From Prochloraceae cyanobacterium PL24a_bin.78 (GTDB taxonomy: Bacteria; Cyanobacteriota; Cyanobacteriia; Cyanobacteriales; JANQIW01): DNA of 64,000 nt. Both the position numbers and the translations under genes were made by a program. The notes beneath the pieces are model-generated. The model had not been told where the DNA came from. It did not search any database and saw only the letters and a program-made list of their open reading frames with translations. Each line of letters opens with the position of its first letter. Positions within the stretch are counted from its first letter, which is position 1. The stretch spans positions 21,888 through 85,887 of the forward strand of contig JANQIW010000158.1 in assembly GCA_028281945.1 (NCBI GenBank). Direction: 5' to 3'. Shown here one piece after another: positions 17,386-24,982 of the stretch.

Positions 17386-18639
17386 ATGAATTTTTATTTA
17401 GGAATAGATTTTGGCACAACAGGTGCTAGAGGAATAGTTATTGATTCAGAAAATCAGACTATTAATCAATTTCAAGATCTTTTCCCTCAAGATAATAAAA
17501 AAGTAATTCTTCATTGGCAAAAAGCCTTATGGGGTATTTTAGAACAACTACCAAATTCTGTTAAACCACAACTTAAAGCTATTGCTATCAATGGTACTTC
17601 TTCAACAGTTTTGGTGTGTGATGGAAAAGGCAATCCAGTAGAAGAAGCTATCATGTATAACGATAAACGGGGTATAACTGTCTTCCCAGAGGTGAAGAAA
17701 ATAGCACCAGAAAATCATGTGGTTTTAAGCTCAACCTCAAGCTTAGCAAAACTCCTATGGTTTTCTAGCCAACCAACCTTTACGAAAGCGAAATACTTCT
17801 TGCATCAAGCCGATTGGTTAGCTTTTCTTCTCCACGGCAAATTAGGAATTAGTGATTATCATAATGCCTTAAAACTAGGATATGACGTAGAAAATCTTTG
17901 TTATCCATCTTGGTTAGAGAAGTTACCAGAATTTGAACTTTTACCCCAAGTGTTGCCACCAGGGCATCCCGTGGCAGAAATCACTCCAGAAATCTCTCAA
18001 CGTTTTCAATTGCCTCAAGATTGTCTAGTATGTACAGGTACTACAGATAGTATTGCGGCTTTTTTAGCTAGTGGGGTAAGTAAACCGGGAGAGGCAGTCA
18101 CATCGTTAGGATCTACTTTAGTATTAAAATTATTAAGCTCAATTCGGGTAGAAAATAGTCAATATGGAATTTACAGTCATCGTTTAGGGGATAATTGGCT
18201 AACTGGAGGTGCATCTAATACTGGAGGTGCAGTTTTAAAGCATTTTTTTACTGATTCCCAATTAAAAGAATTAAGTAGCAAAATCAATCTTGATCATCCT
18301 AGTCAATTAGATTATTATCCATTACTAGAAGCTGGAGAGCGTTTCCCCATTAATGATCCCCAACTATTGCCTAAATTAACCCCTCGCCCAGATAATCAAG
18401 TAGATTTTCTCCATGGATTATTACAAAGCATGGCAAAAATCGAATCTGATGGCTATAACTTATTACAAAAATTAGGAGCAACTCCTTTAGAGAAAGTTTA
18501 TAGTGCAGGAGGAGGAGCAAAAAATCCTATTTGGAGAAAAATTCGCCAAAATTATTTACTCGTGCCTGTAGAATTATCAGTAAATACCCAAGCAGCTTAT
18601 GGCACTGCTACTTTGGCTAAAAAAAGCCTTGAGAATTAA
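17386..18639 (+). CDS. FGGY-family D-ribulose kinase (SePSK/AtXK-1 type)
   Basis: A 417-residue carbohydrate kinase of the FGGY/ASKHA superfamily. The ATP phosphate loop GIDFGTTGARG is at residues 6-16, the catalytic aspartate is in CTGTTDSIAAF near 221, and the adenosine region SAGGGAKNPIW is near 378-388. It is shorter than xylulokinase or glycerol kinase (about 500) and matches the compact cyanobacterial and plant SePSK/AtXK-1 group, for which D-ribulose phosphorylation has been reported. It would salvage ribulose into ribulose 5-phosphate. Divergent from gpsA; rpsO follows 96 bases downstream. Confidence 0.85.
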   Translation: MNFYLGIDFGTTGARGIVIDSENQTINQFQDLFPQDNKKVILHWQKALWGILEQLPNSVKPQLKAIAINGTSSTVLVCDGKGNPVEEAIMYNDKRGITVFPEVKKIAPENHVVLSSTSSLAKLLWFSSQPTFTKAKYFLHQADWLAFLLHGKLGISDYHNALKLGYDVENLCYPSWLEKLPEFELLPQVLPPGHPVAEITPEISQRFQLPQDCLVCTGTTDSIAAFLASGVSKPGEAVTSLGSTLVLKLLSSIRVENSQYGIYSHRLGDNWLTGGASNTGGAVLKHFFTDSQLKELSSKINLDHPSQLDYYPLLEAGERFPINDPQLLPKLTPRPDNQVDFLHGLLQSMAKIESDGYNLLQKLGATPLEKVYSAGGGAKNPIWRKIRQNYLLVPVELSVNTQAAYGTATLAKKSLEN

Positions 18640-18735
18640 TACTTGAGGATTGACAATAAAGCAATATAGCTAGGAAGCAATTCTTGAGCTAATGTGATAG
18701 AATAGTAAATCTCAGTATTTAAATCGTAGGTTACT

Positions 18736-19005
18736 ATGTCTTTAACACAAAAAGAAAAACAAGAATTAATTAGTGATTACCAAATCCATGAAACCGATAC
18801 CGGTTCAGCCGATTTACAAATAGCTATGTTAACTAAACGAATTAATCAATTAACTACTCATCTAAAAGCAAATAATAAAGATCATTCTTCTAGACGAGGA
18901 TTGTTGAAAATGATTGGTCGTCGCAAACGTTTATTGAATTATCTCAAAACCGAAGATGGCGATCGTTATAAAAACTTAATCTCTAAATTGGGTATTAGAG
19001 GCTAA
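18736..19005 (+). CDS. rpsO: 30S ribosomal protein S15
   Basis: An 89-residue S15 that binds 16S rRNA in the platform of the small subunit. The sequence contains the expected [37 protein letters not shown] and [10 protein letters not shown] segments. Length equals that of E. coli S15. The start has a short AGG ribosome site about 6 bases upstream. It precedes the PAM68 gene by 177 bases, in which I see no terminator. Confidence 0.98.
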   Translation: MSLTQKEKQELISDYQIHETDTGSADLQIAMLTKRINQLTTHLKANNKDHSSRRGLLKMIGRRKRLLNYLKTEDGDRYKNLISKLGIRG

Positions 19006-19182
19006 AGTAGTATATTCAGTTATAGTATTAATTATAAAAAGATGAGAATATTTCTGTAGTTGTATCAGTATTAATAGGTTAAAGAAATAAAAAAAGAATT
19101 AGATATCATTCTTTAATAAATTATCTAAATTGTCAAAAACCAGAAGCTTATCTTAATCTAAATAAAACCTCTAGATCAAATT

Positions 19183-19662
19183 ATGTCCAAAGAAGACAAA
19201 TCCAAAGAAGAGAAAAAAGAGCGGTTGCCTTTTGAGCCGCGTCAAAACAAGAAAAAAAATCCGAAAAAACCTCCTGTTTCCAGTGCTCCAGTTTCTAAAC
19301 CAGCATCTGCCTTTGATAACAAAAATGGTAGCCTTTCAGCAATTCCCAAAGCAGTAAGCGATCGCATGGTGCGTCGGATGACATTATTCTCTGGAATACC
19401 TACAGTGACAGGGATGCTATCTTTTGTAATTTTTTACTTCATAGTAAGTAATGAAATCCTTAAGATTCCGACACAAGTAGTAGTTTTTGTTAGTATAGGG
19501 TTATTTGGGTTAGGAGTTGTGGGCTTAAGTTATGGCATTTTATCAACTTCCTGGGATGAAAATAGGGTAGGGGGTAGATGGGGTTTCTCTGAGTTTAAGT
19601 TAAACTTTGGCAGAATGACCAATGCGTGGCGAGCTGCGAGAAAAGAAGCGAAAGGAGAATAA
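19183..19662 (+). CDS. pam68: PAM68-type photosystem II assembly protein
   Basis: A 159-residue protein of the PAM68 family (DUF3464; Sll0933 in Synechocystis, from memory), which helps early photosystem II assembly with the inner antenna protein CP47. A lysine/proline-rich cytosolic N-terminus (residues 1-60) is followed by two transmembrane helices (about 65-90 and 97-120) and the conserved end STSWDENRVGGRWGFSEF. The WDxxRxG...LG-type tail identifies the family. Same strand as rpsO and placed right after it. Confidence 0.9.
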   Translation: MSKEDKSKEEKKERLPFEPRQNKKKNPKKPPVSSAPVSKPASAFDNKNGSLSAIPKAVSDRMVRRMTLFSGIPTVTGMLSFVIFYFIVSNEILKIPTQVVVFVSIGLFGLGVVGLSYGILSTSWDENRVGGRWGFSEFKLNFGRMTNAWRAARKEAKGE

Positions 19663-19849
19663 TCCCTGCAAGATGTTGAGCAAAAATGCAAATTTTAACT
19701 ATATTTTTATAATTCAGTTCAGAAAATAATGAAAAAATATAGTAAATAAAACCGAATTAATTATATTTCAATAATTTCTTTGCTTAGTATTAAAGTCAAG
19801 AAAAAGTTGAATTAACAAGAAAAACCTTACAAATAAAAGGAAATAACAG

Positions 19850-20911
19850 ATGATCGTAGTAATGAAAGTTGGCTCACCAGAAGCTGAAATCAGTCGTGTT
19901 AGTGAAGATTTACAAGGCTGGGGTTTAACGCCAGAGAAAATTGTTGGTCAACACAAAGTAGTAATTGGATTAGTAGGGGAAACTGCAAGCTTAAATCCTG
20001 AACAAATTCAAGAAATTAGCCCTTGGATTGAAACAGTATTACGGGTAGAGAAGCCTTTTAAACGTACTAGCTTGGAATATCGTCATGGACAACCATCTGA
20101 TGTAGTAGTTCCTACTCCTTCTGGAGATGTAACTTTTGGTATTAATCATCCTGTGGTTATAGTAGCAGGTCCTTGTTCTGTTGAAAACGAGGAAATGATT
20201 GTTGAAACTGCACAACGAGTTAAAGCAGCAGGGGCACATTTTCTTCGAGGTGGGGCTTATAAACCTCGTACTTCTCCCTATTCTTTCCAAGGCCATGGAG
20301 AAAGTGCTTTAAATTTATTAGATGCAGCAAGATCTGCTAGTGGCTTGGGTATTATTACTGAGGTAATGGATACCGCTGATGTAGAAAAAATTGCTGAAGT
20401 AGCTGATGTCTTACAAGTAGGAGCTAGAAATATGCAGAATTTCGCTCTACTTAAGAAGGTTGGCTCTCAAGATAAACCAGTTCTTCTGAAGCGAGGTATG
20501 GCAGCAACTATTACTGATTGGTTGATGGCAGCTGAATATATTTTGGCTAGTGGCAATTCTAATGTAATTCTTTGTGAGCGGGGTATCCGTACTTTCGATC
20601 GAGAATATACTCGTAATACTTTAGATTTATCTTGTATTCCAGTATTGCGTTCTTTAACTCATTTACCAATCATGATTGATCCTAGTCATGCTACTGGTAA
20701 GTCTGAATATGTACCAACCATGGCTTTTGCTTCTATTGCGGCTGGCGCTGATTCTCTGATGATTGAAGTTCATCCTAATCCTGCTAAAGCTCTTTCTGAT
20801 GGCCCTCAATCTTTAACTCCTGAACGCTTTGATCGTTTGATGCAAGAATTATCCGTAATTGGCAAGGCAGTCGATCGTTGGAGTCAACCAGAAATGGCTT
20901 TAACTAAATAA
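19850..20911 (+). CDS. aroF: 3-deoxy-7-phosphoheptulonate synthase (DAHP synthase)
   Basis: A 353-residue class I-beta DAHP synthase, the first enzyme of the shikimate pathway, joining phosphoenolpyruvate and erythrose 4-phosphate. Residues 1-70 form a small ferredoxin-like regulatory domain as in Thermotoga-type enzymes. The barrel starts at VVIVAGPCSVENEEM; RGGAYKPRTSPYSFQG, LQVGARNMQNF, VLLKRGM and PIMIDPSHATGK carry the phosphate- and metal-binding residues. Cys in GPCS and His in DPSHATG are metal ligands. AAAGGAA ribosome site 8-9 bases before the ATG. A strong terminator follows at 20938-20961, so it is a single-gene unit. Confidence 0.95.
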   Translation: MIVVMKVGSPEAEISRVSEDLQGWGLTPEKIVGQHKVVIGLVGETASLNPEQIQEISPWIETVLRVEKPFKRTSLEYRHGQPSDVVVPTPSGDVTFGINHPVVIVAGPCSVENEEMIVETAQRVKAAGAHFLRGGAYKPRTSPYSFQGHGESALNLLDAARSASGLGIITEVMDTADVEKIAEVADVLQVGARNMQNFALLKKVGSQDKPVLLKRGMAATITDWLMAAEYILASGNSNVILCERGIRTFDREYTRNTLDLSCIPVLRSLTHLPIMIDPSHATGKSEYVPTMAFASIAAGADSLMIEVHPNPAKALSDGPQSLTPERFDRLMQELSVIGKAVDRWSQPEMALTK

Positions 20912-20937
20912 TTTATATCATTAACAACTATCTCTAG

Positions 20938-20961
20938 ATAGGGTGATTCAGATCATCCTAT
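20938..20961 (+). terminator. Terminator of DAHP synthase gene
   Basis: ATAGGGTGAT-TCAG-ATCATCCTAT forms a 10-bp stem (one G-T pair) with a 4-base loop, 27 bases after the stop codon, followed by a T-rich run (TTATTTGATTTTTTGG). Confidence 0.85.
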
Positions 20962-21173
20962 TTATTTGATTTTTTGGTATAAAATTGTTAAAAAAGATAT
21001 TATTTTAGATTTTCTAAAAATTAAATTTTATTTATAAACTATATAACTGTTGATTTTTTTATTATCTTATTGACGATTTTTATCTTTAACTATTTGATCC
21101 CATAAATTAGATTATATCAATTCTTTGATTGATTGTCTATTAGGATTATCCGATCTTGTCAAAATAAACACAA
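20962..21173. other. Intergenic region between convergent genes
   Basis: Together with the flanking terminators this makes 331 bases between the DAHP synthase gene and ycf35. Apart from the two hairpins it is AT-rich and I see no gene or conserved RNA. Confidence 0.6.
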
Positions 21174-21205
21174 AAGGGTTAACCTTGTGTTAGTGGTCAA
21201 CCCTT
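21174..21205 (-). terminator. Terminator of the ycf46-ycf35 operon
   Basis: On the minus strand AAGGGTTGACC pairs with GGTTAACCCTT (one mismatch) around a 10-base loop and is followed by TTGTGTTTATTTTG. It lies about 38 bases after the ycf35 stop codon. Confidence 0.8.
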
Positions 21206-21242
21206 ATTTTGGAAATGCGTTTTTAAACTGATATTTTATATT

Positions 21243-21593
21243 TTATTGAAGCACTAACTTAACGTTAGCGTTTTGTAGACCACGTTGCTTAACATCTGAT
21301 AAAGTCTTATTTACAGCGTACTTTTGGTTGATGGAGTTGATTAACTCAGTCTGATTGTGCTTTTTAGCAACTCCCCAAAGATCGGCGATTAGATCGTAAG
21401 TACCATCACTATTGAGAGACCAACCTAGATCGTATTCTCCTTCTAGAATAGCAACGATGTCGCAACGAACTTGTTGGCCATTGTAACCACGTACATTTGC
21501 ATCAGTCTTGATATTGATACCTAGATCTTTTAAAGAAGTCTTTAAGATTTCTGCATCAACGATCTTAGTGCGTAAAGTACTGAAATGAGACAT
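21243..21593 (-). CDS. ycf35: Ycf35, DUF1257 protein
   Basis: A 116-residue protein of the Ycf35/DUF1257 family, conserved in cyanobacteria and red-lineage plastids; its function is not settled. I choose ATG 21593 (MSHFSTLRTKIVDAE) because a very strong GGAGGA site lies 8 bases upstream; an in-frame start at 21620 would place that site inside the gene. GLNIKT-like spacing, VRGYNGQQVRCDIVAIL and YDLGWSLNSDGTYDLIAD are the conserved blocks. It is the last gene after ycf46, with a 143-base spacer that contains two hairpins. Confidence 0.92.
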   Translation of the reverse strand: MSHFSTLRTKIVDAEILKTSLKDLGINIKTDANVRGYNGQQVRCDIVAILEGEYDLGWSLNSDGTYDLIADLWGVAKKHNQTELINSINQKYAVNKTLSDVKQRGLQNANVKLVLQ

Positions 21594-21644
21594 TGAAATT
21601 TCCTCCAATCTAATCAACAACTATATAGTTTTTTGTTTTCATGT

Positions 21645-21703
21645 ACCCCTTTTGTTTGTGTTTAGGGGTTTTTATCTTAGCTGCTAGCTTCTAATTCGCT
21701 AGC
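21645..21703. promoter_or_regulatory. Two hairpins in the ycf46-ycf35 spacer
   Basis: ACCCCT/AGGGGT (21645-21669) and the pair of GCTAGC palindromes (21683-21703) form two separate stem-loops just upstream of the ycf35 ribosome site. The first would act as a terminator on the plus strand (T-run after it), where no gene precedes it. They could be mRNA processing or stability elements. Confidence 0.4.
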
Positions 21704-21736
21704 CTTTCTTCCTGTAGAGACAGAAGAGAAAGCCTG

Positions 21737-23248
21737 TTAAAACTCCAATCGCTGATATTCAGCAACGGAGGCAGATGCAGGTCGTGCTCGTTGTCTGGCC
21801 CAATCTCGTAGGGCTGTTACCTGCTCTGTCATTGTCCGGGACAAAGGTAGGGTTGATTTAATAGCAGCAATGATATCCAACTGCGTAAATTCCCTGTCTT
21901 GAGCAAAAGCATCATACATCGCAGCGATTAATGCTTGTTCAATCTCTGCCCCAGAAAAACCTTCTGATACCTTAGCTAGTTGCTCTATATCGAAGCGGTT
22001 TATATCTGAGCGACGCTTTTTAAGGTGAATTCTGAAAATATCTTGACGTTCCTCTGTATTAGGTAAATCTACAAAGAAGATCTCGTCGAAACGCCCTTTG
22101 CGGAGAAATTCTCCTGGTAATTTTTCTAATCGGTTGGCTGTTGCCATTACAAACACTGGGGAAGTTTTTTCTTGCATCCATGTCAGGAATGAACCAAATA
22201 TTCTACTTGATGTTCCTCCATCTGAATCCGCTGATCCAGTGCCTCCAGCAAATGCTTTATCTAATTCATCTATAAACAAGATGACTGGTGAGATTGATTC
22301 TGCTGTTTTGAGTGCGTTTCTTAAGTTAGCTTCCGATCGCCCTACCATTGAGCCATCATAAACTCTTCCCATATCTAGTCTTAGGATTGGTAATCCCCAC
22401 AAACGGGAGGTAGTTTTAGCGATAAGAGACTTTCCACATCCTGGCACACCCAGAATTAGCATTCCTTTTGGCTGAGGTAAGCCGTACTCTCTAGCTCTTT
22501 CTGTGAAAGCATTGGAACGCTGTACTAGCCATTTTTTCAACTCTTCTAAGCCGCCAACTGCATCTATGGTTTCGTCTTCTTCGATATACTCTAGAATTCC
22601 ATTCCGGCGAATTAGTTGTTTTTTCTCCGATAGCACAATTTCTACTTCTGATTCTGTTAGTCGGCCGGCTTTTACCTGAGCTTTTCTATATACTTTTTCA
22701 GCTTCATCTTTGGTTAATCCTAATGCCGCTCTTAACAGTTTCTCTCTTACTTCAGTCGTTATTCTGCGACTTTTAGCTTTTCTGAGTTGTTGAGATAGTA
22801 CTTCGTCTAATTCTTTTAAATTTGGTAGTGGAAAATCGAGAACAATCACATCTTTTTCTAACTCTATAGGAATTTCCTGAATTGGTGACATTAAGATAAT
22901 AATCTTTTCGTCTCCCTTAAAGTTAGCTATAGCATCTCTTAACCATCGATTCACTGGGGGTGATTCTATAAATGGATGTAAGTCTTTAAATATATATATA
23001 CCCGGCTCTTTTTGTCTTATTGTCCATTCGATCGCCGCTTCTGGAGATACTGTATTGTGCTGGGTTGTTTGCCTTGGTTGACCATATTCAACGATTCCGT
23101 GGGTTACCGTCCAGATATAGACCCGCCGATGTTCGCTTTCTTTCTGGGATATTTGACTTATTGCAGATTCTGCTCTTTCCTCTTCTGAAGTCATCAAATA
23201 TATCAGAGGATATTGAGCTTCTATTAAGATTTTTAGCTCTTCTTTCAT
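21737..23248 (-). CDS. ycf46: Ycf46, AAA ATPase
   Basis: A 503-residue AAA ATPase of the Ycf46 family (Slr0374 in Synechocystis, from memory), conserved in cyanobacteria and algal plastids and linked to stress and inorganic-carbon acclimation. The N-terminal ~215 residues are a degenerate, P-loop-less ATPase-like domain. The second domain has Walker A GVPGCGKS (267-274), Walker B ILFIDE (323-328), sensor MATANR (368-373) and RKGRFDE (383-389). Residues 335-347 form a Gly/Ser-rich insertion. Full length. It sits between the RHH-protein gene (67-base gap) and ycf35 in what looks like one operon driven from 23694. Confidence 0.95.
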   Translation of the reverse strand: MKEELKILIEAQYPLIYLMTSEEERAESAISQISQKESEHRRVYIWTVTHGIVEYGQPRQTTQHNTVSPEAAIEWTIRQKEPGIYIFKDLHPFIESPPVNRWLRDAIANFKGDEKIIILMSPIQEIPIELEKDVIVLDFPLPNLKELDEVLSQQLRKAKSRRITTEVREKLLRAALGLTKDEAEKVYRKAQVKAGRLTESEVEIVLSEKKQLIRRNGILEYIEEDETIDAVGGLEELKKWLVQRSNAFTERAREYGLPQPKGMLILGVPGCGKSLIAKTTSRLWGLPILRLDMGRVYDGSMVGRSEANLRNALKTAESISPVILFIDELDKAFAGGTGSADSDGGTSSRIFGSFLTWMQEKTSPVFVMATANRLEKLPGEFLRKGRFDEIFFVDLPNTEERQDIFRIHLKKRRSDINRFDIEQLAKVSEGFSGAEIEQALIAAMYDAFAQDREFTQLDIIAAIKSTLPLSRTMTEQVTALRDWARQRARPASASVAEYQRLEF

Positions 23249-23292
23249 AACATCGACCTTTTCTTTCTAGAGGTTTACCACTTGATCTCGTT

Positions 23293-23312
23293 GGCTTAGG
23301 TTGACCCAAGCC
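23293..23312. promoter_or_regulatory. Intergenic hairpin between the RHH gene and ycf46
   Basis: GGCTTGGG and CCTAAGCC pair right after the stop codon of the RHH gene on the minus strand. There is no T-run, so it is more likely a processing or partial attenuation hairpin than a full terminator. Confidence 0.4.
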
Positions 23313-23315
23313 TTT

Positions 23316-23666
23316 TCAACACACAACCAATTCTCCCTGTGAATCTGTCTTGGTTTTGACTTTTTCTTTCACCTCTTCCATCGAGAATTCTTCTTCTAAC
23401 ACTGCCGAGGGTTGATTCTTTAAGGAGACTAATTCTCCGTCTTTCATCACTAATGCTGTGTTACATTCAGGACAGAGGTGAACTTGGTGAGTTCGCCCGT
23501 GAGAGGTTGGGATTGGATCTTCCACTTTTTCTGGGTTTTCTAGGTAGAATGCTAATGCTTTTTCTACCATTGCTGACATTGATTCTAAATCTACTGCCGA
23601 TTTGATTTTTAATTGGCGGTGTAGTCTTTGTGGAAGATATAGTGTGACTTTTTGCTTCTCCTGCAT
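23316..23666 (-). CDS. Ribbon-helix-helix-like protein with CxxC, ycf46 operon
   Basis: A 116-residue protein starting at ATG 23666. A longer in-frame start at 23753 is excluded because the promoter (-35 at 23724-23729, -10 at 23701-23706) lies inside that extension. Residues 1-45 (QKVTLYLPQRLHRQLKIKSA, then a serine-containing helix) resemble a ribbon-helix-helix DNA-binding fold. A C-P-E-C knuckle follows near residue 64 and the tail is acidic. In Synechocystis the gene before ycf46 (slr0373) holds the same place, and this is probably its homologue. A DNA-binding or ATPase-partner role is inference. The ribosome site (AGAG) is weak. Confidence 0.7.
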   Translation of the reverse strand: MQEKQKVTLYLPQRLHRQLKIKSAVDLESMSAMVEKALAFYLENPEKVEDPIPTSHGRTHQVHLCPECNTALVMKDGELVSLKNQPSAVLEEEFSMEEVKEKVKTKTDSQGELVVC

Positions 23667-23700
23667 ATCACTCTCGTTGGTTTTACCCGGGTATGTTCTA

Positions 23701-23729
23701 ACAATAACTATTTTTTTTTTATCTGTCAA
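23701..23729 (-). promoter_or_regulatory. Promoter of the RHH-ycf46-ycf35 operon
   Basis: Consensus -35 TTGACA (23724-23729) and -10 TATTGT (23701-23706) with an ideal 17-base spacer made largely of a poly-A tract on the minus strand. Transcription would start near 23694, giving a leader of about 28 bases. Confidence 0.75.
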
Positions 23730-23753
23730 GCCATTTACCCGTTTTGACAGCAT

Positions 23754-24063
23754 TATCGTAACATTTGTTTACATTCTTTGTAAATAGTTGGGGAAATACT
23801 TAGATCAAATCACCATATTCTCCCCACTCTGCTTATTCTTCCCATCCTCCCCTTTAATGTCTATCACTATTACGAGAAGAATGATATTAGGGGAATTTTA
23901 TTTTTAATTTTGGAAGAGTAATAATGATAAATTCTCTCTCTTTACTACTCTCCCAATGCTTATTTTTCTGGGGTTTCTTTCGTTTTTAATCTACTTAAAC
24001 CTAGAAGATAAGTCTACTAACTATTTAGTAAAACCCCTCTTAGGGAAGAATCCCTCTAAACCT
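23754..24063. other. Intergenic region downstream of the short carboxypeptidase gene
   Basis: AT-rich spacer with a short CT-rich repeat-like stretch at 23818-23853, a small hairpin TACTAA-CTAT-TTAGTA near 24016-24031, and a weak GAGGG/CCCT hairpin at 24035-24057 that may end the carboxypeptidase transcript. No convincing gene. Confidence 0.5.
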
Positions 24064-24945
24064 TTATTGACAAGGGATTGTCTGATTCAAGTTCAAAACA
24101 ATTCGATCGATAGCTCGAACCAAACTAGTGCCTGAGCGATTAGGTTGATTAACGATAATACTAAAAGCTAATGTGCCATATTCTGGATGATCTAAATAAC
24201 CTGATAAAGCTCTAACTCCTCTGAGGGTACCTGTTTTAGCTAATACTCTGCCTCTCACGGGGGTATTTTTCAGTCGATTGCGCAAAGTCCCACTAACTCC
24301 TGCTACAGGTAAAGAGGAAAGAAATACTTCTTGGTTGCGATCATAATACATAGCCCGAAGCAGTTGAACTAAAGCTCTGGGAGTAGCAAGATTATTTCTA
24401 GATAAACCAGAGCCATCGGCTAAATGAAAAGATCTGGGATTAACTCCTAATTTACTTAAAGTTTGTTTAGCTACACGGGATCCCCCAATATGACTCAATA
24501 AAACATCGGCATAGCTATTGTTACTTCTACGATTAGTAATGGCAATCCAGTTACTCAAAGAAGTCGATCGAATAGAAGATTGTGGATTCAATCTTTGTAA
24601 AGCAGCAGCAGTAGTCAAAAGTTTGGTATTAGAGGCAGGAATTAAACCATTATCAGCATTATGTTGATAAAGGGTATATCCTTGATTAACAGATTGAATT
24701 AATACCCCCCATCTTCCGCCATATTCTTTAATTACACTATCTATAGTTGGTTTGAGGGCTTCTTGACAAAAACCGTTACCAAAATTTTCTGGCCGGGGAA
24801 CGGGAATTTCGATGGAATTTACCCCTTGAGGGAAATAACTAATAGTGTTAGATTTTATTTCTCTAGCTTTAACAGGTTGACTTAGAGCGATCATCGTTAA
24901 AGCAGATAAGGTTAAAGGTTTGAATATATTTTGGTTTTTCTTCAT
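24064..24945 (-). CDS. Minimal S13 carboxypeptidase-like penicillin-binding protein
   Basis: A 293-residue exported protein (signal peptide about residues 1-27) related to PBP4. All three motifs are intact: S105-N-T-K108, S141-N-N143 and K237-T-G239, and the conserved ADGSGLSR (176-183) and GVSGTLRNR are present. Only 36 residues separate the first two motifs, against about 236 in the paralogue at 10347-11828, so the extra domains that normally interrupt the S13 fold are missing while the reading frame is clean. It may be a compact DD-peptidase or a substrate-altered homologue; it is not an obvious pseudogene. It is 37 bases after the J-domain gene on the same strand. Confidence 0.88.
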   Translation of the reverse strand: MKKNQNIFKPLTLSALTMIALSQPVKAREIKSNTISYFPQGVNSIEIPVPRPENFGNGFCQEALKPTIDSVIKEYGGRWGVLIQSVNQGYTLYQHNADNGLIPASNTKLLTTAAALQRLNPQSSIRSTSLSNWIAITNRRSNNSYADVLLSHIGGSRVAKQTLSKLGVNPRSFHLADGSGLSRNNLATPRALVQLLRAMYYDRNQEVFLSSLPVAGVSGTLRNRLKNTPVRGRVLAKTGTLRGVRALSGYLDHPEYGTLAFSIIVNQPNRSGTSLVRAIDRIVLNLNQTIPCQ

Positions 24946-24982
24946 ATTTTAGTAAAAAAAAAATAGTTGATTTGAAAATTAC

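Noticed and set aside
23667..23753. Longer N-terminus of the RHH protein
   Set aside because: The -35 and -10 boxes of the operon promoter lie in this stretch, so the transcript starts after it.
23957..24136. A plus-strand frame of about 60 codons with a hydrophobic start, resembling a small thylakoid protein
   Set aside because: No ribosome site, it overlaps the carboxypeptidase gene in antisense, and it matches no small photosynthetic subunit I know.
24064..24945. The short S13 gene as a pseudogene
   Set aside because: Signal peptide, all catalytic motifs and the frame are intact; only the inter-motif domain is missing.
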